This document shows positions 1 through 11,799 of a DNA stretch of 64,000 bases, piece after piece; the stretch's first letter is position 1, and each line of letters opens with the position of its first letter. The translations under genes and the position numbers were made by a program. The notes beneath the pieces are model-generated. The model did no database searches. It was not told where the DNA came from and was given only the letters and a program-made list of their open reading frames with translations. The DNA is from Lolium rigidum (lineage: Eukaryota > Streptophyta > Magnoliopsida > Poales > Poaceae), in assembly GCF_022539505.1 (NCBI RefSeq), contig NC_061508.1, forward strand, positions 264,374,736 through 264,438,735, given 5' to 3'.

Positions 1-310
1 TCCCAAAGTGATACCAATACTAACAACAAAATCAATCATATAATAGAGATTGCAAACTAAAATAAGATGTGTAATATGTAAATGATAAGACTTCTCATTA
101 ATATTCCATAACGATAACTCACACCAAGGGATACATAGATAACCAACTAAAGAGAGATACTTCCATACCGCAACACATCTTATATGATAACTTCCCTACT
201 CATGATATGACACTACTTGATAGTAAAAAGGTAAAAGATAGTGATGATGTGATACCGCGGCACTCCCCCAAGCTTGGAACAAACCAAGGGGTGCCAATAC
301 CAATGATGAA
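1..310 (-). other. 3' untranslated region of Athila copy 1
   Basis: AT-rich and without a credible ORF. Its reverse complement is collinear with 34115-34430 of the complete Athila copy, including the stretch around CAAGCTTGGGGGAGTG just after the accessory ORF. Nothing else is visible. Confidence 0.8.
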
Positions 311-808
311 TTACTCCTTCGGCGGTGGTGAATTCTTCCCATCATCAGACTTCCAAGGAAGAGGCTCTCCATCAATAAATGACATCTTGGTCTCAGGAAT
401 CCTGAAACTAGCAGCATAGCTTATGTGTTTAAACCTGTTTTCATACTCACGGTTTTGATTTTGAACATCATAGAGTTGAGCTTGGAGTTTGTTGGTGGTG
501 TCGTGAAGTGAGAGGATATCGTTCCACAGCTTTGCAGTCTCCTTCTCGTGTTCATCAATAAGTTCAGACGCGATCTTGTGGAAGATATCCACTTCACGCT
601 CAGCCATCTTCTTGTAGTTAAAGACCTCTTGTTCTAGCTTCTCCATCCTATCTTCCAAGCTTCCTTCTCCCTTAGGACCCCTGACATCTTCAATCTGCAA
701 CTCTCCATCTATGAGCAGCAATTCCTTGGGGTGCATCTTCAACTCGCTCATGTACGGGTTGACGACGTCCTCAAGGAAGCTATCCTTCGGAGTTCCCGAC
801 GAAGACAT
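311..808 (-). CDS. Athila accessory 3' ORF, coiled-coil protein (165 aa)
   Basis: Intact 165-codon ORF downstream of integrase, where Athila elements often carry an extra or env-like ORF. The protein starts MSSSGTPKDSF and ends SPPPKE. Its middle (about residues 50-130) is rich in E, K, L and Q with heptad-like spacing, so a coiled coil is expected. There is no signal peptide and no membrane segment, so an envelope function is not supported. The ATG follows a leader that matches the one at 33530-33580 in the other Athila copy, which supports this start. A TATA-like box lies about 90 bp upstream. The second copy has the same start and end context but a different body. Function is unknown. Confidence 0.7.
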   Translation of the reverse strand: MSSSGTPKDSFLEDVVNPYMSELKMHPKELLLIDGELQIEDVRGPKGEGSLEDRMEKLEQEVFNYKKMAEREVDIFHKIASELIDEHEKETAKLWNDILSLHDTTNKLQAQLYDVQNQNREYENRFKHISYAASFRIPETKMSFIDGEPLPWKSDDGKNSPPPKE

Positions 809-898
809 GGTGTCTCGAGATCAAACAGATCCTGGCAGAAACAGCTCGAAACAAAACGCGACGAGAAAACGATATACGGACCTCCAGGGGTCCGGGGG

Positions 899-908
899 AT
901 TATATAGC
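899..908 (-). promoter_or_regulatory. Internal TATA-like box before the accessory ORF (Athila copy 1)
   Basis: On the minus strand CTATATAATCCCCCGG lies about 90 bp upstream of the accessory ORF ATG at 808. The same motif at the same spacing occurs at 33479-33488 in the other Athila copy. A GC-rich inverted repeat (953-990) lies just upstream. This could be a promoter for a separate accessory transcript; that is inference. Confidence 0.45.
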
Positions 909-1113
909 AGAAATTTTCACGACAAAAGGAAAGTACCAGGTCGAACCAGAGTCGGCGGCGCGGCCAGGCTGGGGCCCGCGCCGGCCTATGGGGGCACGCC
1001 CTCGTGCGTCTCCTCCACTCCGTTTCGATCTCGTAATTTTTCATATTTTCCAAAAGTAGCAAAAACATTGTTCGGAAAGTTAAACGCGGACTTTTTCTTA
1101 CCAGTACTGTTAC

Positions 1114-2268
1114 CTATTCAAAGTCGAACTCTGCAGGACTGTCAATTTGACCTTTGATGAAAGCTTCCGGAGTTACCACTCGAATAACATCAACATCTTC
1201 ATTATAAGAATCACCGGAGCTATAATGCTTGAGTCTTTGTCCATTCACCACTTTTGTGGCATTACCTTGCAGAGAACTAATTTTAATTTCCCCTGAACGA
1301 TACACCTCATCAATGACATATGGTCCTTCCCATTTTGAGAGTAATTTCCCTGCAAAGAATCTGAGACGAGACCGATAAAATAGGACTTTATCTCCAACAT
1401 TAAATTCTCTTTTGATAATTCTTCTATCATGCCATTTCTTAACTTTCTCTTTAAAGAGTTTAGCATTTTCATATGCTTCACTTCTCCATTCATCTAGAGA
1501 ACTCAATTGTAGCAATCTCTTCTTACCGGCAAGTTTAGGATCTTTATTTAGTTCTCTTACAGCCCAATAAGCTTTGTTCTCTAGTTCTAAAGGTAAATGA
1601 CAAGCTTTCCCATAAACCATTTTATACGGTGACATACCCATGGGATTTTTATAAGCAGTTCTATAAGCCCATAATGCTTCCTTCAATTTAATAGCCCAGT
1701 TCTTTCTAGATTTATTAACAGTCTTTTGCAAGATAGATTTAATCTCTCTATTTGATAATTCTACTTGCCCACTAGTTTGAGGATGATAAGCGGAAGCAAT
1801 TCTATGTTTAATACCATATTTAGCAAGAGTTTTTCTAAAACCACCATGAATAAAATGAGAACCTCCATCAGTCATAAGATATCTAGGTACTCCAAATCTA
1901 GGAAAAATAATATCTAAAAGCATTCTTAAAGAGGTCTCACCATCAGCACTTTTTGTAGGTATGGCTTCCACCCATTTAGTAACATAATCAACAACGACAA
2001 GTATATGAGTGTTACCTTCTGAAGAAGGGAAAGGACCCATGAAGTCAAATCCCCAACAATCGAATGGTTCAATAACAAGAGTATAATTCATAGGCATTTC
2101 ATTGCGTCTGGAGATATTACCAACCCTTTGACATTCATCACAAGATAAAATAAACTTCCTTGCATCTTTGAAGAGAGTTGGCCAATAGAAACCTGATTGT
2201 AGAACCTTTTGCGCGGTTCTATCCCCGACGTGATGTCCTCCATAAACACTACCATGACACTTACTCAA
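1114..2268 (-). pseudogene. Athila copy 1 integrase region of the polyprotein
   Basis: Open frame of about 384 codons. It contains the end of an HHCC zinc-binding domain (GGHHVGDRTAQKV, then CDECQRVGN), the catalytic core with its three acidic positions in WGFDFMGPF, MTDGGSHF and GQVELSNRE, and a C-terminal region with a GPYVIDEVY segment. It ends PAEFDFE at 1114. Integrase inserts the cDNA into the host genome. The frame itself is intact and the D, D, E residues are present, but it is part of a polyprotein broken upstream, so it is called a pseudogene fragment. It overlaps or abuts the RNase H portion near 2270-2366, where another break occurs. Confidence 0.9.
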
Positions 2269-2269
2269 T

Positions 2270-3540
2270 ATCTCTTGTTGTTCATATTCGGGAACACATC
2301 TTCGCAGAATACCATCTACTCCTTATTTATATAAGTGTGGGTCATCCCAAAAATAATGCCTCAAGTCATAAAAGAATTTCCTCCTTTGCTTGAGCTGAAA
2401 AGGTTGGAGGCAAGTACTTGGAAACAATAAAGTTAGCATAATCAGCGTACCAAGGACTATCTCGCGAGCTCACCTTTATTACAGCCAATTGTTCATTTGG
2501 AAAACTATCATTAACAGGAACAGGATCATAAGCAATATTTTCCAATCTAGACAAATTATCAGCAACAAGATTATCAGCACCTTTCCTATCTATAATATGC
2601 AAATCAAATTCTTGCAAAAGAAGCACCCATCTAATAAGCCTTGGCTTAGCATCTTTCTTTTCCATAAGGTATCTAATTTGCAGCATGATCAGTATGAATC
2701 GTAACTTTTGAATCAACAATATAGGATCTAAACTTGTCACAAGCAAAGACTACAGCTAATAATTCTTTTTCAGTTGTAGCATAATTTCTTTGAGCAGCAT
2801 CAAGAGTTTTGCTAGCATAATGAATAACATTCAATTTTTATCTACTCGCTGTCCAAGAACAAGCGCCTACAACAAAATCACTAGCATCACACATAATTTC
2901 AAAAGGCAAGTTCCAATCAGGAGGTTCAACTACAGGAGCAGTTGTCAAGGCTTTCTTTAGAGTTTCAAAAGCTTCCTTACAATCATCATCAAAAACAAAA
3001 GGTACATCTTTTTGAAGAAGATTAGTAAGAGGCTTTGAAATCTTAGAAAAGTCTTTAATAAATCTCCTATAAAACCCAGCATGACCAAGAACACTACGAA
3101 TACCTTTAACATCCCTAGGATAGGGCATCTTCTCAATTGCTTCAACTTTAGCTCTATCAACTTCAATACCTCTCTCGGAAAATTTATGTCCCAATACAAT
3201 TCCTTCATTAACCATAAAGTGGCATTTCTCCCAATTAAGAACAAGGTTAGTTTCTTCACATCTCTGCAATACTTTATCAAGGTTTCGCAAGCAATTATCA
3301 AAAGAATTCCCATAGACAGAAAAATCATCCATGAATACCTCTACAATATTCTCACAAAAGCCATGAAAAATAGCAGACATGCAGCTTTGAAAGGTAGCGG
3401 GAGCATTACATAAACCAAAAGGCATACGCCTATAAGCATAAGTTCCATAGGGACAAGTGAAAGTAGTTTTCTCTTGATCTTTAGTTTTAACAGCAATTTG
3501 TGAAAACCCAGAATAACCATCAAGAAAGAAAAAAATGAGT
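2270..3540 (-). pseudogene. Athila copy 1 reverse transcriptase C-terminus and RNase H
   Basis: Frame 3425-2838 starts MPFGLCNAPATFQ and contains the RT active site as FMDDFSVYG, then the connection region with GFYRRFIKDFSKISKPL and the RNase H start (FEIMCDASDF). A frameshift near 2840 moves the rest of RNase H to another frame, which is readable at 2746-2366 ([16 protein letters not shown]). A second frameshift near 3530 separates this part from the N-terminal RT fingers. RT and RNase H copy the element RNA to DNA. FMDD is the form usually seen in plant Athila elements. Confidence 0.88.
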
Positions 3541-5829
3541 ATTTTTAGACAACCTTTCTAACATTTGATCAATAAAGGGTAAAGGGTAATGATCTTTCTT
3601 AGTAACCTTATTAACTTTTCGATAATCAATGCACATTCTATACCCTACAACTACTCTTTGAGGGATGAGCTCATCATTATCATTAGACACAACAGTCATT
3701 CCTCCTTTCTTAGAAACACAATGCACAGGACTAACCCATCTACTATCAGCAATAGGATATATAATACCAGCTTCAAGAAGTTTTAATACCTCATTCCTTA
3801 CCACATCCTTCATCTTAGGAATTAGAGGGCGTTGATGTTCAACAGCAGGCTTTGCATCATCTTCCATATTGATAGCATGTTGGCAAATAGAGGGAGAAAT
3901 CCCCTTAAAATCATCAAGAGTGTAGCCAATAGCTCCTCGGTGTTTCTTCAATATTTCCAATAACCTTTCTTCCTCAAAATCTGAAAGCTTAGAACTAATA
4001 ATAACAGGATATATTTTCTTATCATCAATATGAGCATACTTAAGATTATCAGGCAACGGTTTTAAATCAAAAACAGGATCTTCCTTTGGTGGTGGTGTTG
4101 TACCTAAATCTTCAACCGGCAAGTCATGTTTAAGAATAGGTTGACGAAGGAAAATTTCATCAAGCTCATTTCTTTCTTCCCTAAAGACTTCACGCTCACT
4201 ATCCTCCAAATGTTGCTGCAAAGGATTATTAGGAGCAAGATCAATAGACGCACACTGTTCAACTCTAAAGTCATTATTAGGCAAATCAGCTTTATAAGGA
4301 GTTTTGGCAAATTTAGAGAAATTAAACTCATAAGATTCACCAGCAAATTTAGTCACAATTTTTTCCTTCTTGCAATCTATAACAGCTCCACAAGTATTTA
4401 GAAAAGGTCTTCCAAAAATAATAGGACAAGACTTACTAGCAGCAGAACCAAGTACTAAAAAGTCAGCAGGATATTTGATCTTACCACATAGAACTTCCAC
4501 ATCTCGAACAATACCAATAGGAGAGATAGTTTCTCTATTAGCTAGCCGAATAACCACATCAATATCTTCAAGTTCACAAGAACCAATTTCATGCATGATC
4601 TCCGTATAAAGCTCATAAGGAATGGCGCTAATACTTGCACCAATGTCACATAAACCATAATAACAATGATCACAAATTCTAACAGAGAGCATAGGAACAC
4701 TGGCTTTCCTAGACTTATTAGGATGCGAAACAATATTAGAAGCATCTTCACAGAAAATAATATGTCCATCTTCCACATTTTCAGTCACAAGATCTTTAAC
4801 TATTGCAATAGCAGGTTCAACTTTTATTTGTTCTTCAAGTTCTATAGGTTTCTTTGCACTTTTATTAACCGCACTAGTTATAACAGAATACTCCTTCATT
4901 TTAGCAGAGAAAGGAGTTTTTTCAATATAAGCTTCAGGAAGAATATGATCAACATTTTCAATTATAGCACATTTATTTATAGATGGATCAGTTTTATCTT
5001 TATAAGGTTCATGATACTTATCAAAATTCTTCCTAGGCAATTCAATGTGAGAGGCAAAAGCTTTATAAAAATTTGCAACGACTTGAGAATCAAGACCATA
5101 AGTAGCACTCATATTACGAAATTTATCAGTATCCATAAAAACTTCAATGCATTTATAATCATAGTTTATACCCGACTCTCTATCTTTGTCGTTCTCCCAT
5201 CCTTCGGTATTCTCCTGGATCCGATCAAGAAGGTCCCTTTTAAACTCTTCTTTGTTGCGTGTAAATGATCCAGAACAAGAAGTATCCAGCAAAGTCTTAT
5301 CTTGAAAAGACAGTCTTGCATAGAAATTATCAATAATAATCTTACCAGGAAGCTCATGAATGGGGCATTTGAGCATTAAAGACTTCAATCTCCCCCATGC
5401 TTGGGAAATACTCTCTCCATCATGAGGCCAGAAATTATATATGCGGTTCCGATCTTTGTGAATTTCACTTGGAGGATAGAATTTAGAATAAAATAAAGGC
5501 ACAATGTCCTCCCAATCAAGAGAATCCCTATTCTTCAGCAATTTATACCAGTGCGCTGCTTTACCTGACAACTATATAGAGAATAGTTTCTTCCTAACTT
5601 CATCCATAGCGATACCTGCACATTTGAATAACCCGCATAATTCATGTAGAAACAGTAAATGATCACCAGGATTGACAGTTCCATCCCCTTCATAGCGGTT
5701 ATCCACAACACGTTCAATAATTTTCATAGGTATTTTGTATGGAACCTCTTTCTCACCTGGCGCCTCATCCACTACCTTTGCAGTAGTAGTAGATTTTCCA
5801 AAGAGGAATTCAAGAGAAGACCTCTCCAT
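3520..5829 (-). pseudogene. Athila copy 1 gag, protease and N-terminal RT
   Basis: ATG at 5829 opens MERSSLEFLFGKS, the gag start also seen at 28519. The frame is stopped by TAG at 5574-5572 and then stays open to 3520. Gag has the retrotransposon-gag core (HKDRNRIYNFWP, then QAWGRLKSLMLKCP). The aspartic protease motif is CDIGASISAIPYELY. The RT fingers and palm begin near KDVVRNEVLKLLEAGIIYP and contain VVVGYRMCIDYRKVNKV. The frame is lost after SKNTHF. One nonsense codon and the later frameshifts mean no full polyprotein is made, but the copy is far less decayed than the second one. Confidence 0.9.
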
Positions 5830-5915
5830 AATGAATTATAGCAGCAGACAGAAATAAAAACAGCACGTACAGTAAAAGTTTCCCTTACCAATTCCACTTA
5901 CCAATAGCGCTTCAC

Positions 5916-5933
5916 TCCCCGGCAATGGCGCCA
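5916..5933 (-). other. Primer-binding site of Athila copy 1
   Basis: Minus strand TGGCGCCATTGCCGGGGA, 11 bp from the LTR end at 5945. This matches the 3' end complement of tRNA-Asp commonly used by Athila elements. The other copy has one changed base pair run (GGT for ATT). Confidence 0.8.
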
Positions 5934-5944
5934 GAAAATAGTCT

Positions 5945-6550
5945 TGATGACGCACAAGTATAGGGGGTGTATCGTAGTACTTTCAATAAATAAGAGTGTC
6001 GAACCCAACGAGGAGCAGAAGGTGTCGACAAGCAGTTTCGATGAAGGATTCACTGTAAATGCTCACAGACAAGTATTCAGGGGGTTTTGATATAGCAGAT
6101 GAATAAAGTACAAGTAAGTAAAATGCGAGAGTAATAATTGCAGCGAGTGGCCCAATCCTTTTTAGCACAAAGGACAAGCCGGTTTGTTTACTTATAATGA
6201 CCAAACGTTCTTGAGGACACACGGGAATTTAGTCTAGTGCTTTCGCTTCATATAGCTGATTAATCTTCATTGTTTTGATAAGTGTTGTGTGGGTGAACCT
6301 ATGCTAATGCATCGCCCTTCCTAGGACTAATACATACTTGTGATTATACCCCTTGCAAGCATCCGCAACTACAAGAAAGTAATTAAGATAAATCTAACCA
6401 TAGCCTTAAACTCTGAGATCCTGCTATCCCTCCTGCATCGATATACCAACGGGGGTTCAGGTTTCTGTCACTCCGGCAACCCCGCAATTAGCAAACGAAT
6501 ACAAGATGTATTCCCCTAGGCCCATAAATGGTGAAGTATCATGTAGTCGA
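5945..6550 (-). repeat. 5' LTR of Athila copy 1, 3' portion
   Basis: Minus-strand LTR end TCATCA at 5945; the sequence matches 27790-28403 of the intact LTR. It is interrupted at 6550 by the CACTA transposon, whose target duplication CGA is at 6548-6550. Together with 18532-19420 it gives about 1.49 kb, close to the 1513 bp of the intact copy. Confidence 0.9.
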
Positions 6551-6800
6551 CACTAGTAGGAAAAGCCTCATCAGTGGCGCACGAAAATTTGATTCTGTGG
6601 CGCACGGGTGGTGCGCCACAGAAACGTCGCCACAAAAATAAGCTTTCTGTGGCGCACCTGGTCGTGCGCCACAGAAATAAGGTTTACGTGGCGCACCGGG
6701 CCAGGTGCGCCACGAAATAAGTAGTTACGTGGCGCATGTGATGTAGCTGCGCCACGAAACAGGTGCGCCACGGAATTATTTTTGGTGCGCCACGGAACTA
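6551..6800. repeat. Left subterminal repeats of the 12 kb CACTA
   Basis: At least five copies of GTGGCGCAC and its complement GTGCGCCAC in alternating orientation, forming short hairpins with 5-10 nt between the arms. Such repeats are the usual binding sites of the CACTA TNPA-like protein. Confidence 0.85.
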
Positions 6801-7055
6801 TGTACGGGTATACTCGATTTTGTGCTCCCTGGTGTATTATACGGGTTTTATACTTGGTTTTATACACCGTATACAGGTTATATACTTGATATAATATAGA
6901 CAGATATAATATGGACATATATAATCATCACATCATCATCACATTACTTAGAGCCCGATCGAGTTATACATATAGCTCCATACAACTCATAATCCATGCA
7001 AATTAAGAAAGTTCTCATCATCTCTAGATACAAACGAAGTGACACCGGCCGCCGC

Positions 7056-7292
7056 CTACACTAGGATGAAATAGAGTACCGCCGCGACGATGGTGAGCAA
7101 GAGCGAGAGCACAAGGAAGGTCTTCATCTTGCTCTTGTTCGCTTGGTGCGCCCTCCACTTGGCAACCGCCTCGTGTCTAGTCGGGTACCCTTTGTAGCGA
7201 GTTGCCGCTGAACTTGTGCACTGTTTCTTGCACTCCTCCCACTCCTCGTACACTCCTGGAACCCTCCCCTCGAACACGACGTAGTACGTCAT
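7056..7292 (-). CDS. Small CACTA ORF: viroplasmin/RNase H1 N-terminal-like domain plus C-terminal membrane anchor (78 aa)
   Basis: Intact ORF. Residues 1-50 (MTYYVVFEGRVPGVYEEW, then ECKKQ, YKGYPTRHEAVAKW) fit the caulimovirus viroplasmin/RNase H1 N-terminal fold (Cauli_VI type), which binds RNA:DNA or RNA in RNase H1. Residues 56-78 (KTFLVLSLLLTIVAAVLYFILV) are a single hydrophobic helix at the extreme C-terminus, as in tail-anchored proteins. The start was chosen at 7292 because a splice-acceptor-like TCCATAG lies just before it; a longer start at 7328 is possible. It lies near the CACTA left end, downstream of the second gene, and may be an exon of a longer transcript. Function in transposition is not known. 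Confidence 0.6.
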   Translation of the reverse strand: MTYYVVFEGRVPGVYEEWEECKKQCTSSAATRYKGYPTRHEAVAKWRAHQANKSKMKTFLVLSLLLTIVAAVLYFILV

Positions 7293-7695
7293 CTCTATGG
7301 ACACAAGGCATATTAGTATATAACGCAATGGAAAGAGTTAGAGGGTTCACATGCATACATATTCACAAGAATTAAAGCAAGGAAATAATAATAAACCTAA
7401 AAGAAATATAGCATCGGTATCACATAAGTAATATGGTTCAACGATAACGACTACAATAGTAACTGAAGTCCAACAACGACGACCACCGTTTCGAGCAAAT
7501 TAAGCAAGTTTAGTTTACAACACGGTGCAAATTGTCTATCGATTCAAAGTAATGCTAGGCACACCGGCCTCGGTCAACGAGACGTCTTCTTGAGCGGCTC
7601 CGGGAACGGCTTGTACAAGTCCTTCGTCGTCCACGTCCTTCCATCACCCTGCTTATGTAGGCGTTCTTCGATATCCCTCTTAGGCAACGCTGCGG

Positions 7696-10600
7696 CTAGG
7701 TGTAAGAGCCCCGATCCGTTGGATACATCTTGTAAGATAATTTCGAGAGCTTTACTTGGATGCGATGGAAGTCTTCTCTAAGATCATCATCACTGATTTC
7801 CCTCGACATTTTAATGGGGTCTCGCTTACTAGGTGGCGGAGACATCATCTCTGCATCCTCGACAAACCCTTTAAGGTGATGGAGGACATAGAAGGCCTCC
7901 TTAATGCTGGCTGCTTGATACAAGGGAAGTTGATCACGTGCTTGAACCCGATCTTTTTAGTGTCCGGCCTGATATATTGCCCATTCTTGTCGAAGGTGCC
8001 TCCACTTTTGGAGTAGCCAAGGATAGCCTCATCGAGAACACCCCTTATTCTCGTGTAGTCTTTCTTCGTCGTCGTACTCGACGAGTCGAAATCCTGGGCT
8101 AGTGACCACTTTGGATCTAGGATGATGAGTGTGCGGTATTTGTCCCTGCTCAACACATGCAATTGAAATGGAATGTTGGAAATGATCGGCAATGGAAGAA
8201 ATATATAAGAAAGCATAAGTTACGACGGCCGTGAGCGGATGTGTACTTACTCGGGAAAGACGAGGCGGAAGAATGGTGTTGCTCTCTTTGTGCATGAGCA
8301 TGAAGTTCTGGAGGTACCGCACCGCCTTGGTCCGTGTCCTTGAGCCGTCCTGGAGCTGGCTATCGCGCATGTAGTAGGGATCCGCTACCGCGATGTGGCG
8401 GGGTCTCTCTCTGAAGATTGATCGCGTATAGGCGGACCAAGTTATAGTCGAGCCGTTTCGAGTGAAATAGATTGAAGACGTCCTCGAACGCTATGAAGAA
8501 GATATCCGCGGGGTCTTCATTGACGAAGTTACTGGTTGGACGGCACCTTGACCGAGAACACGGGTAATTTGGATCCTTTTCTTTAAGAAGGACGCTCTCT
8601 TGATAATGAATAGAGTGCTGCAAAGGGAGCATTTGTCCACTTGCGAGGTGTTCCATGTCCGGAGCGGTATAGGTTTACCGGCTTCATGACACCGGGGCAA
8701 GCCATCCGGTGTAGGTGGTACCATGTCGTCGGCCCGGATCCTCTTAGGAGCGAGGCTGGCTCGAAGATGCGCCCTTCTTGGCTCCTCTCTTCCTTCCCTT
8801 CTTCACTTGACCTACTGGGGGTGCTTGTGGTGCTGATGGTGGTGCTTCGGGTCTTGGTGGTGCTTCGAGGTTCTTGGGGTTGATTTGGGTGGATCCCCGA
8901 TGATCGTCTTACGCGGCGTGTTAGGGCTGAAAACGGTAGCGAGGCTTGACTTGAGCTGGATTGCCGGCCTCCGGAGGAGTGTCTTGAGAAAGACCCGTGA
9001 AGACCGGGCGCTGCTTCGTGGCTGTAGGGGACGACTAAGTTGATCGCCGTGTGTGCGGAAGGCTTGTTCATCCATAGGAGGCATGTACATATCTTGGCTG
9101 CGGGCGCCAGTGTTGATGTAGGCATCGATGTCATCATCATCATCTACATCGTTGCCATCAAGTGGCGCCATGTCCTGGACCTTAGGTGGTGGCGGTTGCG
9201 ATGCCGCCGCTTGGCGTACCGTGCGTCTAGTAGGCGGTCGTTGCGGTAGCGCTCCCAACAACTGTTTGTGGCGTACGGTGGTGACGGCGATCGTCGGTTC
9301 CTTCCGGGTGGCGGCGGCGACCGTCGGTTCCTTCGGGGTAGTGGGGGCGGCGACCGCCGTTTCCTTAAGGGTGTCGTCGGCGTTGGCGATCTTGGGCCGG
9401 ATGATAGGGGAGGTGGCGCCGGTGCTTCTCTTACAACTCGGAAGACCCCCCCAGACGAATCTGGTTCTTCGGCCATTTCATAAGCCATGAGGTGCAATCC
9501 CCAAGGGGCAAAACCTCGCCTTCTTCGTGCCGGAGGTTGAAAGGGGGGATGGCGTAGCGGTACTCCGGCACTACCATTACCAACTTGACCTTCGCCACGT
9601 CTTCCGTCAATGTAGCGCCGTGCATAACGCGGGAAGCCATGACAAAGCCGCTAGCAACTTCCACCAACTTGCCGCCGGGCTCCACCGTTTGCGAAGTATG
9701 CATTGTTCATCTCGAGTCGGGGCGCCATGTTGGGCATCGTGAGATGGCGGTCACGAAAGGCATATATAGTTAAAGAAGATGACGCGAAGGAGTAACTAAT
9801 GAGTTTACCTCCTTGATGGCGTCGATCTCGGCTCTTGTCGATACAAGGGCGGCGGTTGGGGGCGTCGATGCGACCGGTTGGAGCTGCGGCGGCGGTTGGA
9901 GCTGCGGCGGCGTACGGTGGAGCCCGACGCCGGCGTCGGGTGGAGCGGCACCGTCGGCGACACGTGGAAGCTTGAGTTGCTGCCGCTAATGCTGGGCACA
10001 TGTATCGGCCCCACTTGACCTCCCGCATTCCAAGCGGCTAACCCCTCCATCAACCCGGGGGATGATGCGCGGATCTTCTCGTCCAATAACTTGTTCATCA
10101 TCTCCGTGTTCTCCACGGGCTTTTCGGCCACCAGCTTCTCTAGTGACTCCACCTTCTTCTTCAGCTCCTGAACCTCGGATTTATCCTTAGCCGATGACCT
10201 CCTCTCCAACTTTCTCGTCTTGGCATCCGATCCGTAGTACTCGGATAGCTTCATACTTGTGCCAAAGCCGGACACACGGCCAGCCGACGTCGGTGGCTTG
10301 TACGGCTCCCTCTCCTTGTACTTGTTCATCGCCCTGTTGAAAGGCGTGTCCCACGGTTCCGTCGACCCACGGGACGACGGGCCAGCCTTCGTCAACTCTT
10401 CATCCTTTAGACAAAGGAACTTAAGGTTAGCCCATTTGGCTTCATTGCCTAATAAGATGAGCGAAATAATATAGAACTATCCTTACCAGGTACTTCTCGA
10501 AATCCCTCACGTCTTCGTGATCCGTAATAAATTCCCCCGTCTTCCGGTCTAAGTAGTAGCGGGACCGGACAAAGTTCCTAGCTCTGTTCATCCTGGATTT

Positions 10601-11511
10601 TGTGCCGGGGGTTTTCTTTCCCCGGACGTACCATCTCGGCATCCTCCTTGTCCCAAGTGGGCTGTTTTCCTCGGTAACCGCCGCTTCCGCAATGGTGGGT
10701 CCCTAAGTTCAAATCCCGCATTTTCTTCCCCCGGGCGGTCCATTTTTTAACGGCGTCACTACTGTAAGTAAGACTTGAATGCATTAAAGTCTTCTAAGGA
10801 GAGCGACGGGTCTTTGCTACTTATCCTCTCCCGGCTTTCACCGGCCTCGATCTTTCCCTTCAGCCGGTTCTTCCAGCTGCTCAAGGCGGTGCTCATCTTC
10901 GTGAGAGCTAAAGAGTCCACCTTCTTATTTAACGGCTCCGGGAACGTGTATCGTTGGTGAAGCTTCGGAGGAGGGATTGGGCGATAGCCTCGTTCTCCTT
11001 GCTTTGAGGTCCTGAGTTAGGATCGGCACGGTTTCACGGACGATGCACCCTAGTTGCATGCCGTACCCTTTGGCAACCCACGAAGGCTCCAAGGGTAGGC
11101 CACTTTCGGAGACTACCGTGAAATGATCGGTGACGTTGGCGAGCACTTGCGGCCTCCGATCCCTCCTTGGCCTCCTCGCCGTCCTCTTCTTCTTACCCTC
11201 CCGAGGGTTGCCGCCGCTATCACCTTCCGTGCGGTTGGCCGCGTTCTCTTCACCGGCCGTCTCTTCACCGGTGCTGGGCGGCGTCGTCCCAGGTATCGTC
11301 ATCGTCGCCGGTGTCGGCGGCGGCCCCCGGCCCTCTCCCTCGGAGGCGGTGTCCCGGCCCTCTCCCTCGGAGGCGGCGTCCCGGCCCTCTTCCTCATCGT
11401 CGGGCGACTCGGCGGCGGCCTTCGGGGCTGCTCGTAGCCCTCCCGGAAGTCCTTGTTGGCCTCTCTCGCTTCTTCGTTACGGCTCCTGGGCTTAGAAGTG
11501 TTGCCCGACAT
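7696..11511 (-). pseudogene. Second CACTA gene (TNPA-like N-terminus, conserved middle domain, Ulp1/C48-like C-terminus), broken
   Basis: ATG at 11511 (MSGNTSKPRSRNEEA). Pieces follow in order on the minus strand across several frames. There is a low-complexity Pro/Arg region with the repeat TPPPRERAG; a Transposase_24-like segment (TDHFTVVSESGLPLEPSWVA); RSRYYLDRKTGEFITDHEDV; and a coiled-coil segment with EVQELKKKVESLEKLVAEKP. A beta-rich conserved domain (VEVASGFVMASRVMHGATL) comes next, then a C-terminal part with IAFEDVFNLFHSKRLDYNLV and TTTKKDYTRIRGVLDEA. The last part resembles the Ulp1-like region found in cereal CACTA second genes, but no full His-Asp-Cys triad can be identified. Some frame changes may be introns (for example near 9750 and 8250), others true frameshifts. 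In known systems the TNPA-like product binds the subterminal repeats. Confidence 0.75.
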
Positions 11512-11687
11512 GTTTATTTGCACTTCATTAAAAAGAGGCAACAAGTTAGTACAAAAGTCAACCAGAAAATTCGGCATGACTTTTGCTAATTTTTCTACGT
11601 AGGAGTGCCCATTTCTCAACCGAAACGGAAGTTAATCAACGCTTCGGGAGAAATGGGCAACTCAATGAAATCCCTGCAAAAATATCC

Positions 11688-11755
11688 ACCATATACACCA
11701 TATATCCACCATATCCACCATATACACCATATATCCACCATATCCACCATAAACC
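11688..11755. repeat. Short tandem repeat, ATATCCACC/ATATACACC units
   Basis: Six to seven units of about 9-10 bp alternate between CATATCCAC and CATATACAC. It lies just upstream of the second CACTA gene. Confidence 0.85.
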
Positions 11756-11799
11756 GAGAAAACCTGGACATATATTGCTTGGACATATATAGTTCCTAT

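Noticed and set aside
311..808. Envelope gene of an Athila element
   Set aside because: It is in the position of an env-like ORF but has no signal peptide, membrane helix or cleavage site.
4666..5268. 200-codon plus-strand frame opposite Athila gag
   Set aside because: Antisense shadow of the gag-pol frame; Asn/Ile/Phe-rich composition with no homology pattern.
11123..11589. Plus-strand frames of 104-140 codons opposite the second CACTA gene
   Set aside because: Shadow frames of the minus-strand coding region; Pro/Arg/Ser-rich with no known domain.
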